From contig JAGBVR010000006.1 of the NCBI GenBank assembly GCA_017630215.1, positions 1 to 64,000 on the forward strand: 64,000 nucleotides of DNA. Reading direction: 5' to 3'. This document shows, one piece after another, positions 17,789 through 27,352 of this stretch. The translations under genes were made by a program, and so were the position numbers. Position 1 is the stretch's first letter. Each line of letters opens with the position of its first letter. The notes below the pieces were generated by a model, which saw nothing but the letters and a program-made list of their open reading frames with translations, made no database searches and was not told the DNA's origin. The stretch comes from Bacteroidales bacterium (GTDB lineage Bacteria; Bacteroidota; Bacteroidia; Bacteroidales; UBA932).

Positions 17789-18937
17789 ATGATCAAGACA
17801 GAATACTATAAGGATTTGACGAAGATGAACACCTTCGGGATGAAGGTGAAGGCGCGCTGTTTCATCGAGTATGATTCGGTGGCGGATCTTGTGGATATCG
17901 AGTTCGAGGAACTGGCAAGACCTGTGCTTCATATCGGAGGTGGAAGCAATCTGCTTTTTACTGATGACTTCAAGGGTACGGTTCTGCATTCGAAGATTGA
18001 CTTCATAGAAATCCTTGACAAGTGCCATAGTATTCCGGAGGCCCCCGCCTTCGCAGGCTCAGGCACCCCCTACCCGGGGGTGGGAAAATGCCTCCTCCAT
18101 ACAAATGGCAACTTGTCCGCGGATTTCAAACCTTCGAATGAAGTCCTGGTGTCGGTCGGTGCGGGCGTCGTCTTTGATGATTTCTGCGCATGGGCGGCTA
18201 AGGAAGGTCTTTGGGGAGTGGAGAATCTTTCATACATCCCAGGTGAGGTGGGTGCTTCCGCGGTACAGAATATTGGAGCGTATGGAGTGGAGGTCAAGGA
18301 TGTTATCCGCAGAGTGTATTGCTACGATACTGTGGATGAGGAATTTGTGAATTTCGGTGTCGAGGAGTGCGAGTACGGATATCGGGATTCCATTTTCAAG
18401 GATCCAGAGGTCAAGGGACGTTATATTGTGACTCATGTGGTGTTTGCATTGAGTCGTGAGCCGATGCCGAAGCTCGACTATGGGCATCTGAAAGAAGCTG
18501 TTTTGAATATTGATTCGGATTCGATAACTTCGGCACTTATAAGAAAGGCAATAATTAAGATCCGGAAAGAGAAGCTGCCAGAGCCGTCGGTAAAGGGCAG
18601 TGCAGGAAGTTTCTTCAAGAATCCGGTTATCTCCATGGCTGACTTTCAGCGTATTGAGGCTTCTGCAAAAGCTGAGCTGGGAGCTGATTACAAGGTGCCG
18701 CATTATGATTTGCCGGACGGTACTGTCAAGGTTCCAGCGGCGTGGATGATCGAGCAGTGCGGTTGGAAAGGAAAGCGCAGCGGTGGTGCGGCGGTCTGGG
18801 ATAAGCAGCCGCTTGTTATCGTGAATTATACAGGTGATGCTTATCCTGAAGAAATAATAGGACTGGAAAAACGTATAGTTGCATCTGTTCAGGCTAAGTT
18901 TGGCGTTGAGCTTCATCCTGAAGTGGAACATGTCTGA
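17789..18937 (+). CDS. murB: UDP-N-acetylenolpyruvoylglucosamine reductase
   Basis: Reduces enolpyruvyl-UDP-GlcNAc to UDP-MurNAc with FAD and NADPH. The 382 residues show the FAD motif LHIGGGSNLLFT, SYIPGEVGASAVQNIGAYG, GSAGSFFKNP and the C-terminal HPEVEH, the type II MurB architecture. Residues about 78-117 are an extra segment of about 35 residues compared with the Bacteroides form I recall. Its DNA (18024-18109) is an imperfect long palindrome. The reading frame passes through intact. Confidence 0.94.
   Translation: MIKTEYYKDLTKMNTFGMKVKARCFIEYDSVADLVDIEFEELARPVLHIGGGSNLLFTDDFKGTVLHSKIDFIEILDKCHSIPEAPAFAGSGTPYPGVGKCLLHTNGNLSADFKPSNEVLVSVGAGVVFDDFCAWAAKEGLWGVENLSYIPGEVGASAVQNIGAYGVEVKDVIRRVYCYDTVDEEFVNFGVEECEYGYRDSIFKDPEVKGRYIVTHVVFALSREPMPKLDYGHLKEAVLNIDSDSITSALIRKAIIKIRKEKLPEPSVKGSAGSFFKNPVISMADFQRIEASAKAELGADYKVPHYDLPDGTVKVPAAWMIEQCGWKGKRSGGAAVWDKQPLVIVNYTGDAYPEEIIGLEKRIVASVQAKFGVELHPEVEHV
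18024..18109. repeat. palindromic element inside murB
   Basis: Outer arms GCCAT (18024-18028) with ATGGC (18105-18109), middle arms GGAGGC (18037-18042) with GCCTCC (18090-18095), and an inner CCCCC/GGGGG hairpin make a nested imperfect palindrome of about 86 bp. It is GC-rich compared with its surroundings and codes for the extra MurB segment. Confidence 0.65.
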
Positions 18938-18964
18938 TTCGCCCAGATGCTTATATGTATATAT

Positions 18965-19000
18965 AAAGGTGTGAAAAGGAGTTCCGTTCACACCTTTATT
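18965..19000 (+). terminator. terminator after murB
   Basis: A perfect 11-bp stem AAAGGTGTGAA (18965-18975) with TTCACACCTTT (18987-18997), an 11-base loop and TTTATT. Confidence 0.85.
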
Positions 19001-19056
19001 TCTCCCAGTCGCACACAAAAGAGAACACTTTACATAATAGTTGACGGTGTATTCCA

Positions 19057-19064
19057 TAACTTTA
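19057..19064 (+). promoter_or_regulatory. -7 box for susC-susD
   Basis: TAACTTTA followed by GCG, 33 bp before susC, has the same form as the serC box. TTGAC at 19041-19045 is too close to be a standard -33. No LytTR-like repeat pair with the 21-bp phasing seen at the other locus promoters was found here. Confidence 0.45.
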
Positions 19065-19096
19065 GCGAAAACACACTAAACTAATCAATGTAATCC

Positions 19097-22057
19097 ATGA
19101 AAAAATCAGTGTTCTTGACTGGTATCATCTTTATTCTGACAAGTATGATACCTTATTTCACATTCGCTCAGAGCGGATATGAGGTAAAAGGATCCGTTTA
19201 CGATCAGCTTGGACCTGTTGCTGGAGCGACTATTCTTGAAAAAGGTACGACAACAGGAACATCCACTGGAATCGACGGAGACTATATCCTTTATGTCTCA
19301 GGCCCGACAGCAACTGTAGAAATCAGCTGCATCGGTTATAAGACCTTGGCATTCGCCGCAAATGCAGTCCCTGCTAAAGTTACTTTGGAGGAGGATTCTG
19401 AAATGCTCGAAGAGACAGTCGTAGTCGGTTACGGTTCTCTCAGCAAGAAGGAGATTTCGTCATCTGTAGTAAGCGTAAAGGCTGAAGACTTCAACAAGGC
19501 TGCTTCAGGTGACCCTATGCAGCTTCTCGTGGGAAAGGTTGCCGGCCTTAACATCGATATGTCGGCAGACGGTAACAGCACAAGCTTCCAGCTTCGTGGC
19601 GCCACTTCTATCAACGGTGGAAACTCTCCACTCGTGGTTATCGACGGTGTCGCAGGCGCTTCACTCAGCGACGTTTCCACACAGGATATCGAGTCGATCT
19701 CTATCCTCAAGGACGGTGCATCGGCAGCTATCTACGGTACACGTGGTGCCAACGGTGTCGTTCTCGTGACAACACGCAGAGGTGCAGGCGAGGCAGGAAA
19801 GCTCAGAGTGACTTACGATTCTTATTATGCTATCCAGGCGCTTCATAAGAATCCTGAGACTTTCAGCCTTGATGAGTGGCTGGTTCTCAATGAGAAACGC
19901 GGTAAGGCAGACTACGGCGGACGAATTGAAAACGCTTATTGGAACGCTCTCCGTAACGACAAGCCTACTTACGACCTGAACCAGTATATCTCTCTCGCAG
20001 GTTCTACATCGAGAAGCAACTACAACCTCTCGTTCAATTATTCAGACAGAAACCAGCTCTACAAGAATAACGAAAGACAGACTTATAACCTTCGTTTCCT
20101 GATGAGCCAGAAGATGCTGAACAACATCATCGAGACAACGACTATCGCTCAGCTCCGTGCTTACGTTAGCAACGGTAACGGCGGCAGCCTTACTGGTACC
20201 ATCTTCATGAACCCTACTCAGCCGGTTTATGATGCTACCACTCCTACAGGTTACTATTGGCCAACAAGCTCAACAGGTGCTACTAACCCTGTCGAGAACA
20301 ACCAGGTGCCTACAAACAAGAGCCATAGCACTACCATCAATATCCAGCAGGATGTAAAGGCCACTCTTATCAAGAATGACAACCATCTCCTGACTATCAA
20401 TGCAAATGCTGCATTCGGATACTATTCTACTTATGGCCACAGCTACACTCCATCTACAATGCAGACTTGCCAGATGTGGAACAACTACGCTGGTTCTGCA
20501 AGTTTGGACAGCAGCAACAGCCTTACAAGCAACTTCGAGGCTATGATCAACTATAACCTCTCGCTTAATAACCACTCTCTCAAGGCTGTAGCAGGTTATT
20601 CATACCGTCAGTATATGGGTGAGAGCATGAACATGACCAACAGAAACTTCCAGTATGACCAGTTCCTGTGGTATAACATCGGTTCAGGTACATACCTCGA
20701 CGAAGGTCTTGCAAGCATGGGCTCAAGCAAGTCATTCAACAAGCTTGCCGGTGTATTCGGTCGTGTTACCTACTCTTGGAATGACCTCCTCACTGTTACA
20801 GGATCTCTTCGTTATGAGGGTAGCTCTAAGTTCGGTAAGGATAAGAAGTATGGTTTCTTCCCTTCAATATCTGCTGCGTGGACCATTTCGAATATGGGCT
20901 TCATGGAGAGCTCAAGAAGCTGGCTCGACGAACTCCGTGTACGTGCATCTTACGGTGTGACAGGACGTGAGGCCGGTGGTGACTATGCATCTCTCTCTAC
21001 TTACAACTCTAAGGGAACCAACTATTATATGGACGGCCAGTGGGTACCGGGATATGGTATCTCACGTAACCCTAACCCGAACCTCGGATGGGAGACAGCA
21101 GTCGTTTATAACTATGGTGTAGACTTCGAACTCCTTGGACGTAAGCTCACAGGTAGCATCGAGTACTTCGACCGTCGTTCAGAGAACCTCCTCTATACTT
21201 ACACAGCTCCACAGCCGCCATACGTATTTGATTCTATCCAGCTGAACCTTGGTTCAACTCAGAATACAGGTGTCGAGCTTGCTCTCAACTATAATACACG
21301 TTTCGGTAAGAACTGGGGTCTCTCTGTAGGTGGTACTTACTCTTACAGCACAGCTATCCTCAAGAGCATCGGTAATGATGTTTACTCAGCTAACTTCGTA
21401 GACCTTTACGGAACAGGCGGTCTTGGATCAAGCGACTACTTCTTCCGTCTCTATGAAGGTACTCAGATCGGTAGCCTCCGCGGTTTCAAGTATGCAGGTT
21501 ACACTGAGGACGGACAGCTCCTCCACGAGACAGCTGACGGTGGCACAGCTACCAAGACTGGTGTGAAGGACAGCGACAAGCAGGTTATCGGTAACACTCT
21601 TCCTGAGCACGCATTCTCTCTCAATATCACTCTCAAGTACAAGAACTGGGATCTCAGCATCAACGGCCGTGGTCTTGCAGGACACGACATCTGGAACTCA
21701 CAGCTTCAGAGCTATGGTTATCCGGGCGTAGCGGCTGAAAACCTCCTCAAGAGTGCATATGAGAAGTATCCTCACCTTACAGCTGACAACAACTATCTGA
21801 ACTCATTCTTCCTTGAGAAGGGTGACTGGTTCAAGATCGAGAAGGTTTCAGTAGGTAGAAACTTCAACTTCAAGGAAAACAAGGCAGGATTTGACAATAT
21901 GTATGTTTACCTTGCTGCGACTAACCTCTTGACTCTTACCAAGTTCTCTGGTGTTGACCCTTCAACCGTATCTTCTATCGGTCTTACTCCTGGTATCGCA
22001 GGTTCGACATCACTCTATACAACCAAGATCACTCTTGGAATTTCAGCTAAGTTCTAA
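19097..22057 (+). CDS. SusC-like TonB-dependent outer-membrane transporter
   Basis: Outer-membrane channel that imports oligosaccharides with its SusD partner, powered by TonB. The 986 residues have a signal peptide (to about residue 24), a carboxypeptidase-regulatory-like domain (VKGSVYDQLGPVAGATILEKG), the SusC-type TonB-box region EETVVVGYGSLSKKEI, a plug domain (near 120-240) and a beta-barrel ending in GISAKF with terminal Phe. No STN domain, so it is not a sigma/anti-sigma-linked transporter. Followed by susD after 28 bp. Substrate is inferred to be alpha-gluco-oligosaccharide from the neighbouring enzymes. Confidence 0.95.
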   Translation: MKKSVFLTGIIFILTSMIPYFTFAQSGYEVKGSVYDQLGPVAGATILEKGTTTGTSTGIDGDYILYVSGPTATVEISCIGYKTLAFAANAVPAKVTLEEDSEMLEETVVVGYGSLSKKEISSSVVSVKAEDFNKAASGDPMQLLVGKVAGLNIDMSADGNSTSFQLRGATSINGGNSPLVVIDGVAGASLSDVSTQDIESISILKDGASAAIYGTRGANGVVLVTTRRGAGEAGKLRVTYDSYYAIQALHKNPETFSLDEWLVLNEKRGKADYGGRIENAYWNALRNDKPTYDLNQYISLAGSTSRSNYNLSFNYSDRNQLYKNNERQTYNLRFLMSQKMLNNIIETTTIAQLRAYVSNGNGGSLTGTIFMNPTQPVYDATTPTGYYWPTSSTGATNPVENNQVPTNKSHSTTINIQQDVKATLIKNDNHLLTINANAAFGYYSTYGHSYTPSTMQTCQMWNNYAGSASLDSSNSLTSNFEAMINYNLSLNNHSLKAVAGYSYRQYMGESMNMTNRNFQYDQFLWYNIGSGTYLDEGLASMGSSKSFNKLAGVFGRVTYSWNDLLTVTGSLRYEGSSKFGKDKKYGFFPSISAAWTISNMGFMESSRSWLDELRVRASYGVTGREAGGDYASLSTYNSKGTNYYMDGQWVPGYGISRNPNPNLGWETAVVYNYGVDFELLGRKLTGSIEYFDRRSENLLYTYTAPQPPYVFDSIQLNLGSTQNTGVELALNYNTRFGKNWGLSVGGTYSYSTAILKSIGNDVYSANFVDLYGTGGLGSSDYFFRLYEGTQIGSLRGFKYAGYTEDGQLLHETADGGTATKTGVKDSDKQVIGNTLPEHAFSLNITLKYKNWDLSINGRGLAGHDIWNSQLQSYGYPGVAAENLLKSAYEKYPHLTADNNYLNSFFLEKGDWFKIEKVSVGRNFNFKENKAGFDNMYVYLAATNLLTLTKFSGVDPSTVSSIGLTPGIAGSTSLYTTKITLGISAKF

Positions 22058-22085
22058 TCTCAACGTGTAAAAGGAAAACATCAAT

Positions 22086-23945
22086 ATGAATGCTATAAAG
22101 AAATTTTTAGTAATCGCCATTTCAGGACTTGCCTTCACAGGCTGTTTTGACATGACAGAGCGTCCTTACACATTGCTTGATGCTTCAAACTATTTTACAG
22201 ATGAGAATTCTATCAAGCAGGTAATCGCTCATATCTATGCGCAGGAGCAGGCTGACCTCTCCGAGCAGTATTGGTACGCTCAGGAGCTTTCTGCTGACCA
22301 GATTACCTGGCGCTCATGGAACGGTGGATCTTGGGGCTGGGACTCAGGTGACAAGTTCGTGCTTTCTACTCATACATGGAACCCTTCTTCAAATTATGTG
22401 AACCAGATCTGGAGCAAGGCGTGGACTGCTATCGGACTCTGCAACAACTTCATTACTGACCTCTCAAACATCAATGCATCGACACTCGGTATTTCAGAGG
22501 CTCAGAAGCAAGCTTACATTGATGAGGTACGTACATTCCGTGTATACTGCTATTATAATGTATTCGAGGTATTCGGCTCTGTTATTCCATTGACTACTTC
22601 TACTGATACATCAGTACTTCCGGTAAGTGCGATGAACGGTATGAGCTTCGAGGAAGGTAATGCCAAGATCTGCGACTGGATGATCGAGGAACTTGACGGA
22701 GCATTGGAGTCTCTCGAGGTCAATGGCTCAGTAAACCGTTGTAACCAGGCTATGAACCGTATGCTCAAGATGCGTATCCTTCTGAACTCTGAGATCTTTA
22801 CAGGAGTTGCACGCTTTGACGAGTGCAAGGCTCTTGCGAAGGATATCATCGATGGAAAGTATGGTAACTATGCTATCGCTGAGAACTATAAGGACATCTA
22901 CTCTGCAAACAATAACACTGACTGCAAAGAGATCGTATTCGCATTCTCAAGTGACGTGGTTTACAACAAGAGATCTACCAATATGCGTAACGGTCCTTTC
23001 ATGAGCTATGTCTTCACAGCATACTTCAATACAAAGGAAGAGCACGCTGGCTGGAACTGCTGCTGTCTTACACCTTCGTTCGACAACTCTGACAACTTCT
23101 ACAATCAGTGCGTTTCATTCGACGCTAACGGAACTGCAAGCGTAGTGAAGAATATGTATGACAAGGAGCTTGCAAAGTGCTTCCTTGATGGATATGGCGA
23201 CAAGCTCGGTGCTGTCATGGAGCGTTTTGACCCAGCTGACATCCGTCTTGTAACTCCTTATAATGACGCAGCCGGAAATTGGGGCGGACACTTCATGAAG
23301 GGTGTGATGTATGCTGACTTCGGTAACGGTGAGCTTCAGATGGCCGATGCAGACCGTGACGGACAGCCGCTTGTATACGTTGACCAGGTGGGTAACTTCC
23401 AGGGTAAGGGTGAGCACCCTCTCCAGGTGGTGGAGAATCCACGTTGGGGTGAGACTAACTCTGGTATCAGAATGGCTAAGTATCCTTACTACAACATCGA
23501 TTCACCATATAACTTCTGTGATCCGGACGTTGTAGAGTTCCGTCTTGCTGAGGTTTACTATACTTATGCAGAGTGTCTTCTTCGTGAGGGTAATTCAGCA
23601 GAGGCTAAGAACTGGGTTAACGAGGTTCGTAAGAGATATTTCTCTGCAGCTGACTGGACTGTAGCGAAGGATCGTGCTCCAAGAGGCTTCGATGCGACAT
23701 TTGACGAGGACCGTATGCTCAGCGAGTGGGGACTTGAGTTCCTCGATGAGGGTCACCGTCGTCGTACTGACCTCCGTCGTTTCGACAAGTTCACTCAGGG
23801 TCAGTGGTGGTTCTTCGGACGTACAACCGAGACAGGATATGACCTTCCTGCGAAGCGTGACCGCAAGTATGAGTGGTTCCCGGTTCCTGAAAGAGCTCTG
23901 GCTGCAAATCCAGGTCTTACACAGAATCCTGCTTACGGTGGATAA
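22086..23945 (+). CDS. SusD-like nutrient-binding lipoprotein
   Basis: Surface lipoprotein that caps the SusC channel and binds glycan. The 619 residues have a lipoprotein signal ending LAFTGC (cysteine 20). The next residues FDMTERP include acidic ones, as expected for surface export. A TPR-like SusD/RagB helical fold and the C-terminal SusD part (FRLAEVYYTYAECLLREG, GHRRRTDLRRF) follow. Co-transcribed with susC and ended by a strong terminator. Confidence 0.94.
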   Translation: MNAIKKFLVIAISGLAFTGCFDMTERPYTLLDASNYFTDENSIKQVIAHIYAQEQADLSEQYWYAQELSADQITWRSWNGGSWGWDSGDKFVLSTHTWNPSSNYVNQIWSKAWTAIGLCNNFITDLSNINASTLGISEAQKQAYIDEVRTFRVYCYYNVFEVFGSVIPLTTSTDTSVLPVSAMNGMSFEEGNAKICDWMIEELDGALESLEVNGSVNRCNQAMNRMLKMRILLNSEIFTGVARFDECKALAKDIIDGKYGNYAIAENYKDIYSANNNTDCKEIVFAFSSDVVYNKRSTNMRNGPFMSYVFTAYFNTKEEHAGWNCCCLTPSFDNSDNFYNQCVSFDANGTASVVKNMYDKELAKCFLDGYGDKLGAVMERFDPADIRLVTPYNDAAGNWGGHFMKGVMYADFGNGELQMADADRDGQPLVYVDQVGNFQGKGEHPLQVVENPRWGETNSGIRMAKYPYYNIDSPYNFCDPDVVEFRLAEVYYTYAECLLREGNSAEAKNWVNEVRKRYFSAADWTVAKDRAPRGFDATFDEDRMLSEWGLEFLDEGHRRRTDLRRFDKFTQGQWWFFGRTTETGYDLPAKRDRKYEWFPVPERALAANPGLTQNPAYGG

Positions 23946-23957
23946 TCAATGATAATG

Positions 23958-23990
23958 AATGGTGGAGGAGGTCTAATCCTCCACCATTTT
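23958..23990 (+). terminator. terminator after susC-susD
   Basis: A perfect 12-bp stem AATGGTGGAGGA (23958-23969) with TCCTCCACCATT (23977-23988), a 7-base loop and TTTT. Confidence 0.9.
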
Positions 23991-23997
23991 AAATTTA
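23990..23997 (+). promoter_or_regulatory. -7 box for kinase-regulator operon
   Basis: TAAATTTA followed by GGCG lies 13 bp before the kinase ATG and directly after the susD terminator. A TSS here would leave a very short leader. Confidence 0.35.
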
Positions 23998-24010
23998 GGC
24001 GCTGGTTCAA

Positions 24011-25153
24011 ATGCAATCTATTAAAAAGGAACTGAACATTATTCTGGGTTTCTCGATCCTGCACTCTGTCGTGGCAGTGCTTTCACGATGGTTGGGATTG
24101 TCAGACCATCTGATGCTTACGACCTTGACGATGTTGATGACCTTGTCTTTATGCCAGGTCAGAAGAACCACTGTCAATACAATGGTGATGCTGCTTATCA
24201 TCGTGAATTTCGGTGGATTCTATCTAGGATCTTCATTAGGCAGCTTACTGAAACATTTCATCACCGATAATTATCTGCGCGGAGGGCTCACTACTTTTTC
24301 CACGTCTGTAATAATCGGAGCGGCAGTCGAAGGAATAGTGACTTTGATTGACAGAACAGGACTTTGCCGCAATCGTAAGGAGATAAGCACCTATTGGCTC
24401 ATGCTTGTCTTCACTGTAATCATAATCGCCAGATTGGTACTTATTATCGTAAATGGCAAGACTCTGTATAGCAGAGACATTACGCTTAATGTCATTGTTG
24501 ACTATACATTCTGTTGTGTTGCCTTGCTTTATCTTGCAGTAAATTCAGTAAAGGGTGCAAGGGAAGCGCAGAAAGCGAAAGAAGAATCCAATCTTGCCCA
24601 GTATAGCTATATACGTCTCCAACAGCAGGTCAAACCACATTTCATGTTCAACAATCTGAGCATTCTGAACAGTCTCATATGTGAACGTAAGGTAGAAGAG
24701 GCCTCTGATTTTGTATATAAATTGGCATATCTTTATAGGTATATGATATCGAATGAGGAGGAGAATCTGGTGACAGTGCGCGAGGAATTGGATTTTGTAA
24801 GTAAGTATACGGACCTGATGAAGGTCCGGTTCGGGTCTTCCTTCGATGTGGTGATTGATATTGATGAGAATCTTAGAGATAGCCTTGTTGTCCCATGCTC
24901 GATACAGTTGCTTATTGAAAATGCCATCAAACATAATGGTGGTACAGAACAGACTCCGTTGAATATACGACTATACAACTCCGCCACTCACCTTATTGTG
25001 TGTAATAACATACAGAAGAAAACATCTTGTGAACCTACTACTCATCTGGGCTTGAAATATATCAAGAAACTCTATGGAGATCTGAGTTCTTCAGATGTGA
25101 TAGTGGATTCAGGTGAAGATGAATTTGTAGTGAAACTTCCAATAATCAGATAG
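24011..25153 (+). CDS. LytS/YehU-type sensor histidine kinase
   Basis: Inner-membrane sensor kinase of 380 residues. About six transmembrane helices fill residues 10-185 with no large periplasmic sensor. The His_kinase domain (PF06580) follows, with the phospho-acceptor His210 in QQVKPHFMFNNLSILNSL, then a short HATPase with LLIENAIKHN and GLKYIKKLYG. Six base pairs separate it from the LytTR regulator, its obvious partner. It heads the operon of starch-degrading enzymes, so it likely senses a locus-related signal, perhaps through the membrane domain; this is inference. Confidence 0.88.
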   Translation: MQSIKKELNIILGFSILHSVVAVLSRWLGLSDHLMLTTLTMLMTLSLCQVRRTTVNTMVMLLIIVNFGGFYLGSSLGSLLKHFITDNYLRGGLTTFSTSVIIGAAVEGIVTLIDRTGLCRNRKEISTYWLMLVFTVIIIARLVLIIVNGKTLYSRDITLNVIVDYTFCCVALLYLAVNSVKGAREAQKAKEESNLAQYSYIRLQQQVKPHFMFNNLSILNSLICERKVEEASDFVYKLAYLYRYMISNEEENLVTVREELDFVSKYTDLMKVRFGSSFDVVIDIDENLRDSLVVPCSIQLLIENAIKHNGGTEQTPLNIRLYNSATHLIVCNNIQKKTSCEPTTHLGLKYIKKLYGDLSSSDVIVDSGEDEFVVKLPIIR

Positions 25154-25159
25154 TGAGAT

Positions 25160-25933
25160 ATGAATGTATTCATAGTAGAAGATGAAATCTTGTCCCAGAT
25201 GGCTCTGGCAAGAATGCTGAATGCAAATTTCCCCGATATTAAAATTGTGGGGACAGCCCGTACGGTCAAGGAAACGGTGGAGTTCCTCCGATCTGATGAG
25301 ATCGAGCATCCTGATCTGATTTTTATGGATGTGGAGCTCCAGGACGGAAACTGCTTTGATGTTTTCAGGCAGGTGGACATTAATTCAAATGTCGTTTTGA
25401 CAACGGCCTATCACAAGTATGCTATCGAAGCATTCAAGGTAGGCTGCATAGATTATCTTCTGAAACCTGTCGAACCTCAGGCATTATGTCGTTCGGTCGA
25501 GAGGTGCAGGAAGAATATGAATGTGCTGAACTCGAGGAACCTGTTGTCTACATTCGACCAGTTTATAAAAAATAAGCCGGTCAATGAGATGAGAAAGATA
25601 AAGAAGAGGTTCATTATCAAACTTGGTGATAATTTTGTCTTGGTGCCTACTTCTGACATTGCCTATTTCTATACGGAAGACAATGCCACATACATTGTCA
25701 CCAAGCAAGGGGTCCATTATATTATAAATTTCCCTCTGGATGTGATAATAACACAGATCGATCTTGAAGAGTTCTTCAGAATTTCAAGATACTGCATTAT
25801 TGCGCTTTCTGAAATAAGGGGAGTCGTCAAGATCAAGGGTGGAAGGCTTAAGGTGGTTACGGATTTTGAACCGAAATGTGAAATGACCGTATCCAGAGCC
25901 AGGGTTGAAGAATTCCTGGAATGGCTTGCCTGA
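25160..25933 (+). CDS. LytTR-family response regulator
   Basis: A 257-residue two-domain regulator. The receiver domain (1-120) has the acidic pair Glu7-Asp8, the phospho-acceptor Asp57 (FMDVELQDG) and Lys in LLKPVEP. The LytTR DNA-binding domain (about 155-255) includes FIIKLGDNFVLVPTSDIAYF and FFRISRYCIIALSEI. LytTR proteins bind two 9-bp direct repeats about two helical turns apart; such repeats lie upstream of 45882 and 55938. Paired with the kinase just before it, and followed after 40 bp by the first GH13 gene. Confidence 0.9.
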   Translation: MNVFIVEDEILSQMALARMLNANFPDIKIVGTARTVKETVEFLRSDEIEHPDLIFMDVELQDGNCFDVFRQVDINSNVVLTTAYHKYAIEAFKVGCIDYLLKPVEPQALCRSVERCRKNMNVLNSRNLLSTFDQFIKNKPVNEMRKIKKRFIIKLGDNFVLVPTSDIAYFYTEDNATYIVTKQGVHYIINFPLDVIITQIDLEEFFRISRYCIIALSEIRGVVKIKGGRLKVVTDFEPKCEMTVSRARVEEFLEWLA

Positions 25934-25973
25934 CGATCTTATTCTTTTGAAAAATCTAAATAATCGTTACTAT

Positions 25974-27341
25974 ATGAAGAATATTATTTCAGCCATTACG
26001 ATGGCATTGTTGCTGGTAGCTTGTGCGAAGCCGGCAGAAACCGAATTTAAGGTACCTTCACCTGAAGATGTAGTGATGTATCAGGTGAATCCTAGAAACT
26101 ATGCACCGGAAAATTCATTCAATGCGGTGGCTTCTCATCTGGATTCGATCCAGACAATGGGTGTGAATGTACTTTGGTTTATGCCGATTTATGAAATCGG
26201 TGAGCTCAAGAGTGTGAACTCTCCTTATTCGATCAGGGATTACAGGTCTGTTAATCCGGAATTCGGTACATTGGAAGATTTCAAGACGCTTGTTGCCGAG
26301 AGTCATAAGAGAGGTATGATCGTGATTATCGACTGGGTAGCAAACCATACTTCATGGGACAGCCAGTGGATTTATGACCATCCTGAATGGTACACTCATA
26401 ATGAGGCAGGAGAAATAATCTGCCCTGAAGGAACAGGTTGGGAGGATGTGGCTGATCTTGATTTCAGCAAGCCTGACATGTGTCAGGAGATGATCGATGC
26501 TATGAAGTTCTGGGTGGAGGAAATCGGAGTGGACGGTTTCCGTTGTGATGCCGCAGACTTTGTTCCGTTCGAGTTCTGGCAGGATTGTCTCAACCAGCTC
26601 AGAGCGATCGAGGGCAAGGATCTTCTTATGCTTGCTGAGGGACAGAGAAAGGATCACTTTGACGCAGGATTCGATATGAATTATGCCTGGGGATGGCTTT
26701 CAGCTCTCAGAAGAGTTTATAACGGTAATACATTCAGCAGACAGGGGCCGGGAGCTGAGCAGGGAAGAAGAATGAGCAGAACTGTGCCTGTGAGCTCATT
26801 ATTTACTTCTGACTCTCTTGAATATGCTGGTCTTCCTGAGGGCAAGGTAAAGCTCCGTTTCACCACAAATCACGATGAATGCGTGAAGATGTCTCCTATC
26901 CGTGAGTTCTTCGGTCCGGAAGGTTCAATGGCTGCTTTTGTTGCTACAGCTTACATTCACGGAGGTATCCTTGTATACGGCTCGCAGGAGGTGGGATATC
27001 CTGGAAAGATCAATTTCTTCAATTATGTCGAAATCGACTGGGAGGCAAACCCTCATATGTATGACGAGTATTGCGAGCTTATCAGGGTGTATAATTCAGA
27101 GCCTGCTCTCAGAAAGGGTTCGATTGTCCCTTATCCTGATAATGATGTCCTTATGTTTGAAAGAGTATATGGTGAGGACTCGATCCTCGTTGTGATCAAT
27201 ATGAGAGATACCCAGCATCAGATTACTCTTCCTCAGCAGTGGCAGGGACGTACCTGCACTGATCTTGTTTCAGGTAAGACTCTTGTCCTTCCTGCAGAAT
27301 CTGATATGCTCAGGCCATTTGAGTATTATGTAGTAAAATAA
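25974..27341 (+). CDS. GH13 alpha-amylase-family lipoprotein
   Basis: A 455-residue alpha-glucan-acting enzyme anchored by a lipoprotein signal (MALLLVAC, cysteine near 17). GH13 motifs are DWVANHTSW, GFRCDAADF (nucleophile Asp192), LLMLAEG (acid/base Glu) and FTTNHDE. There is no N-terminal CBM, so it is a compact catalytic module with a short C-terminal beta domain. I start at 25974; the longer frame would overlap the regulator gene by 29 bp and hide the signal peptide. Close in build to the genes at 40699 and 47974. Confidence 0.9.
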   Translation: MKNIISAITMALLLVACAKPAETEFKVPSPEDVVMYQVNPRNYAPENSFNAVASHLDSIQTMGVNVLWFMPIYEIGELKSVNSPYSIRDYRSVNPEFGTLEDFKTLVAESHKRGMIVIIDWVANHTSWDSQWIYDHPEWYTHNEAGEIICPEGTGWEDVADLDFSKPDMCQEMIDAMKFWVEEIGVDGFRCDAADFVPFEFWQDCLNQLRAIEGKDLLMLAEGQRKDHFDAGFDMNYAWGWLSALRRVYNGNTFSRQGPGAEQGRRMSRTVPVSSLFTSDSLEYAGLPEGKVKLRFTTNHDECVKMSPIREFFGPEGSMAAFVATAYIHGGILVYGSQEVGYPGKINFFNYVEIDWEANPHMYDEYCELIRVYNSEPALRKGSIVPYPDNDVLMFERVYGEDSILVVINMRDTQHQITLPQQWQGRTCTDLVSGKTLVLPAESDMLRPFEYYVVK

Positions 27342-27352
27342 CACCTTAAACT

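Noticed and set aside
18983..19046. LytTR-type operator at susC (TCCGTTCAC at 18983, ATAGTTGAC at 19038)
   Set aside because: The two half-site-like words are 55 bp apart, one lies inside the murB terminator, and neither has the 41-bp distance to the -7 box seen at the other promoters.
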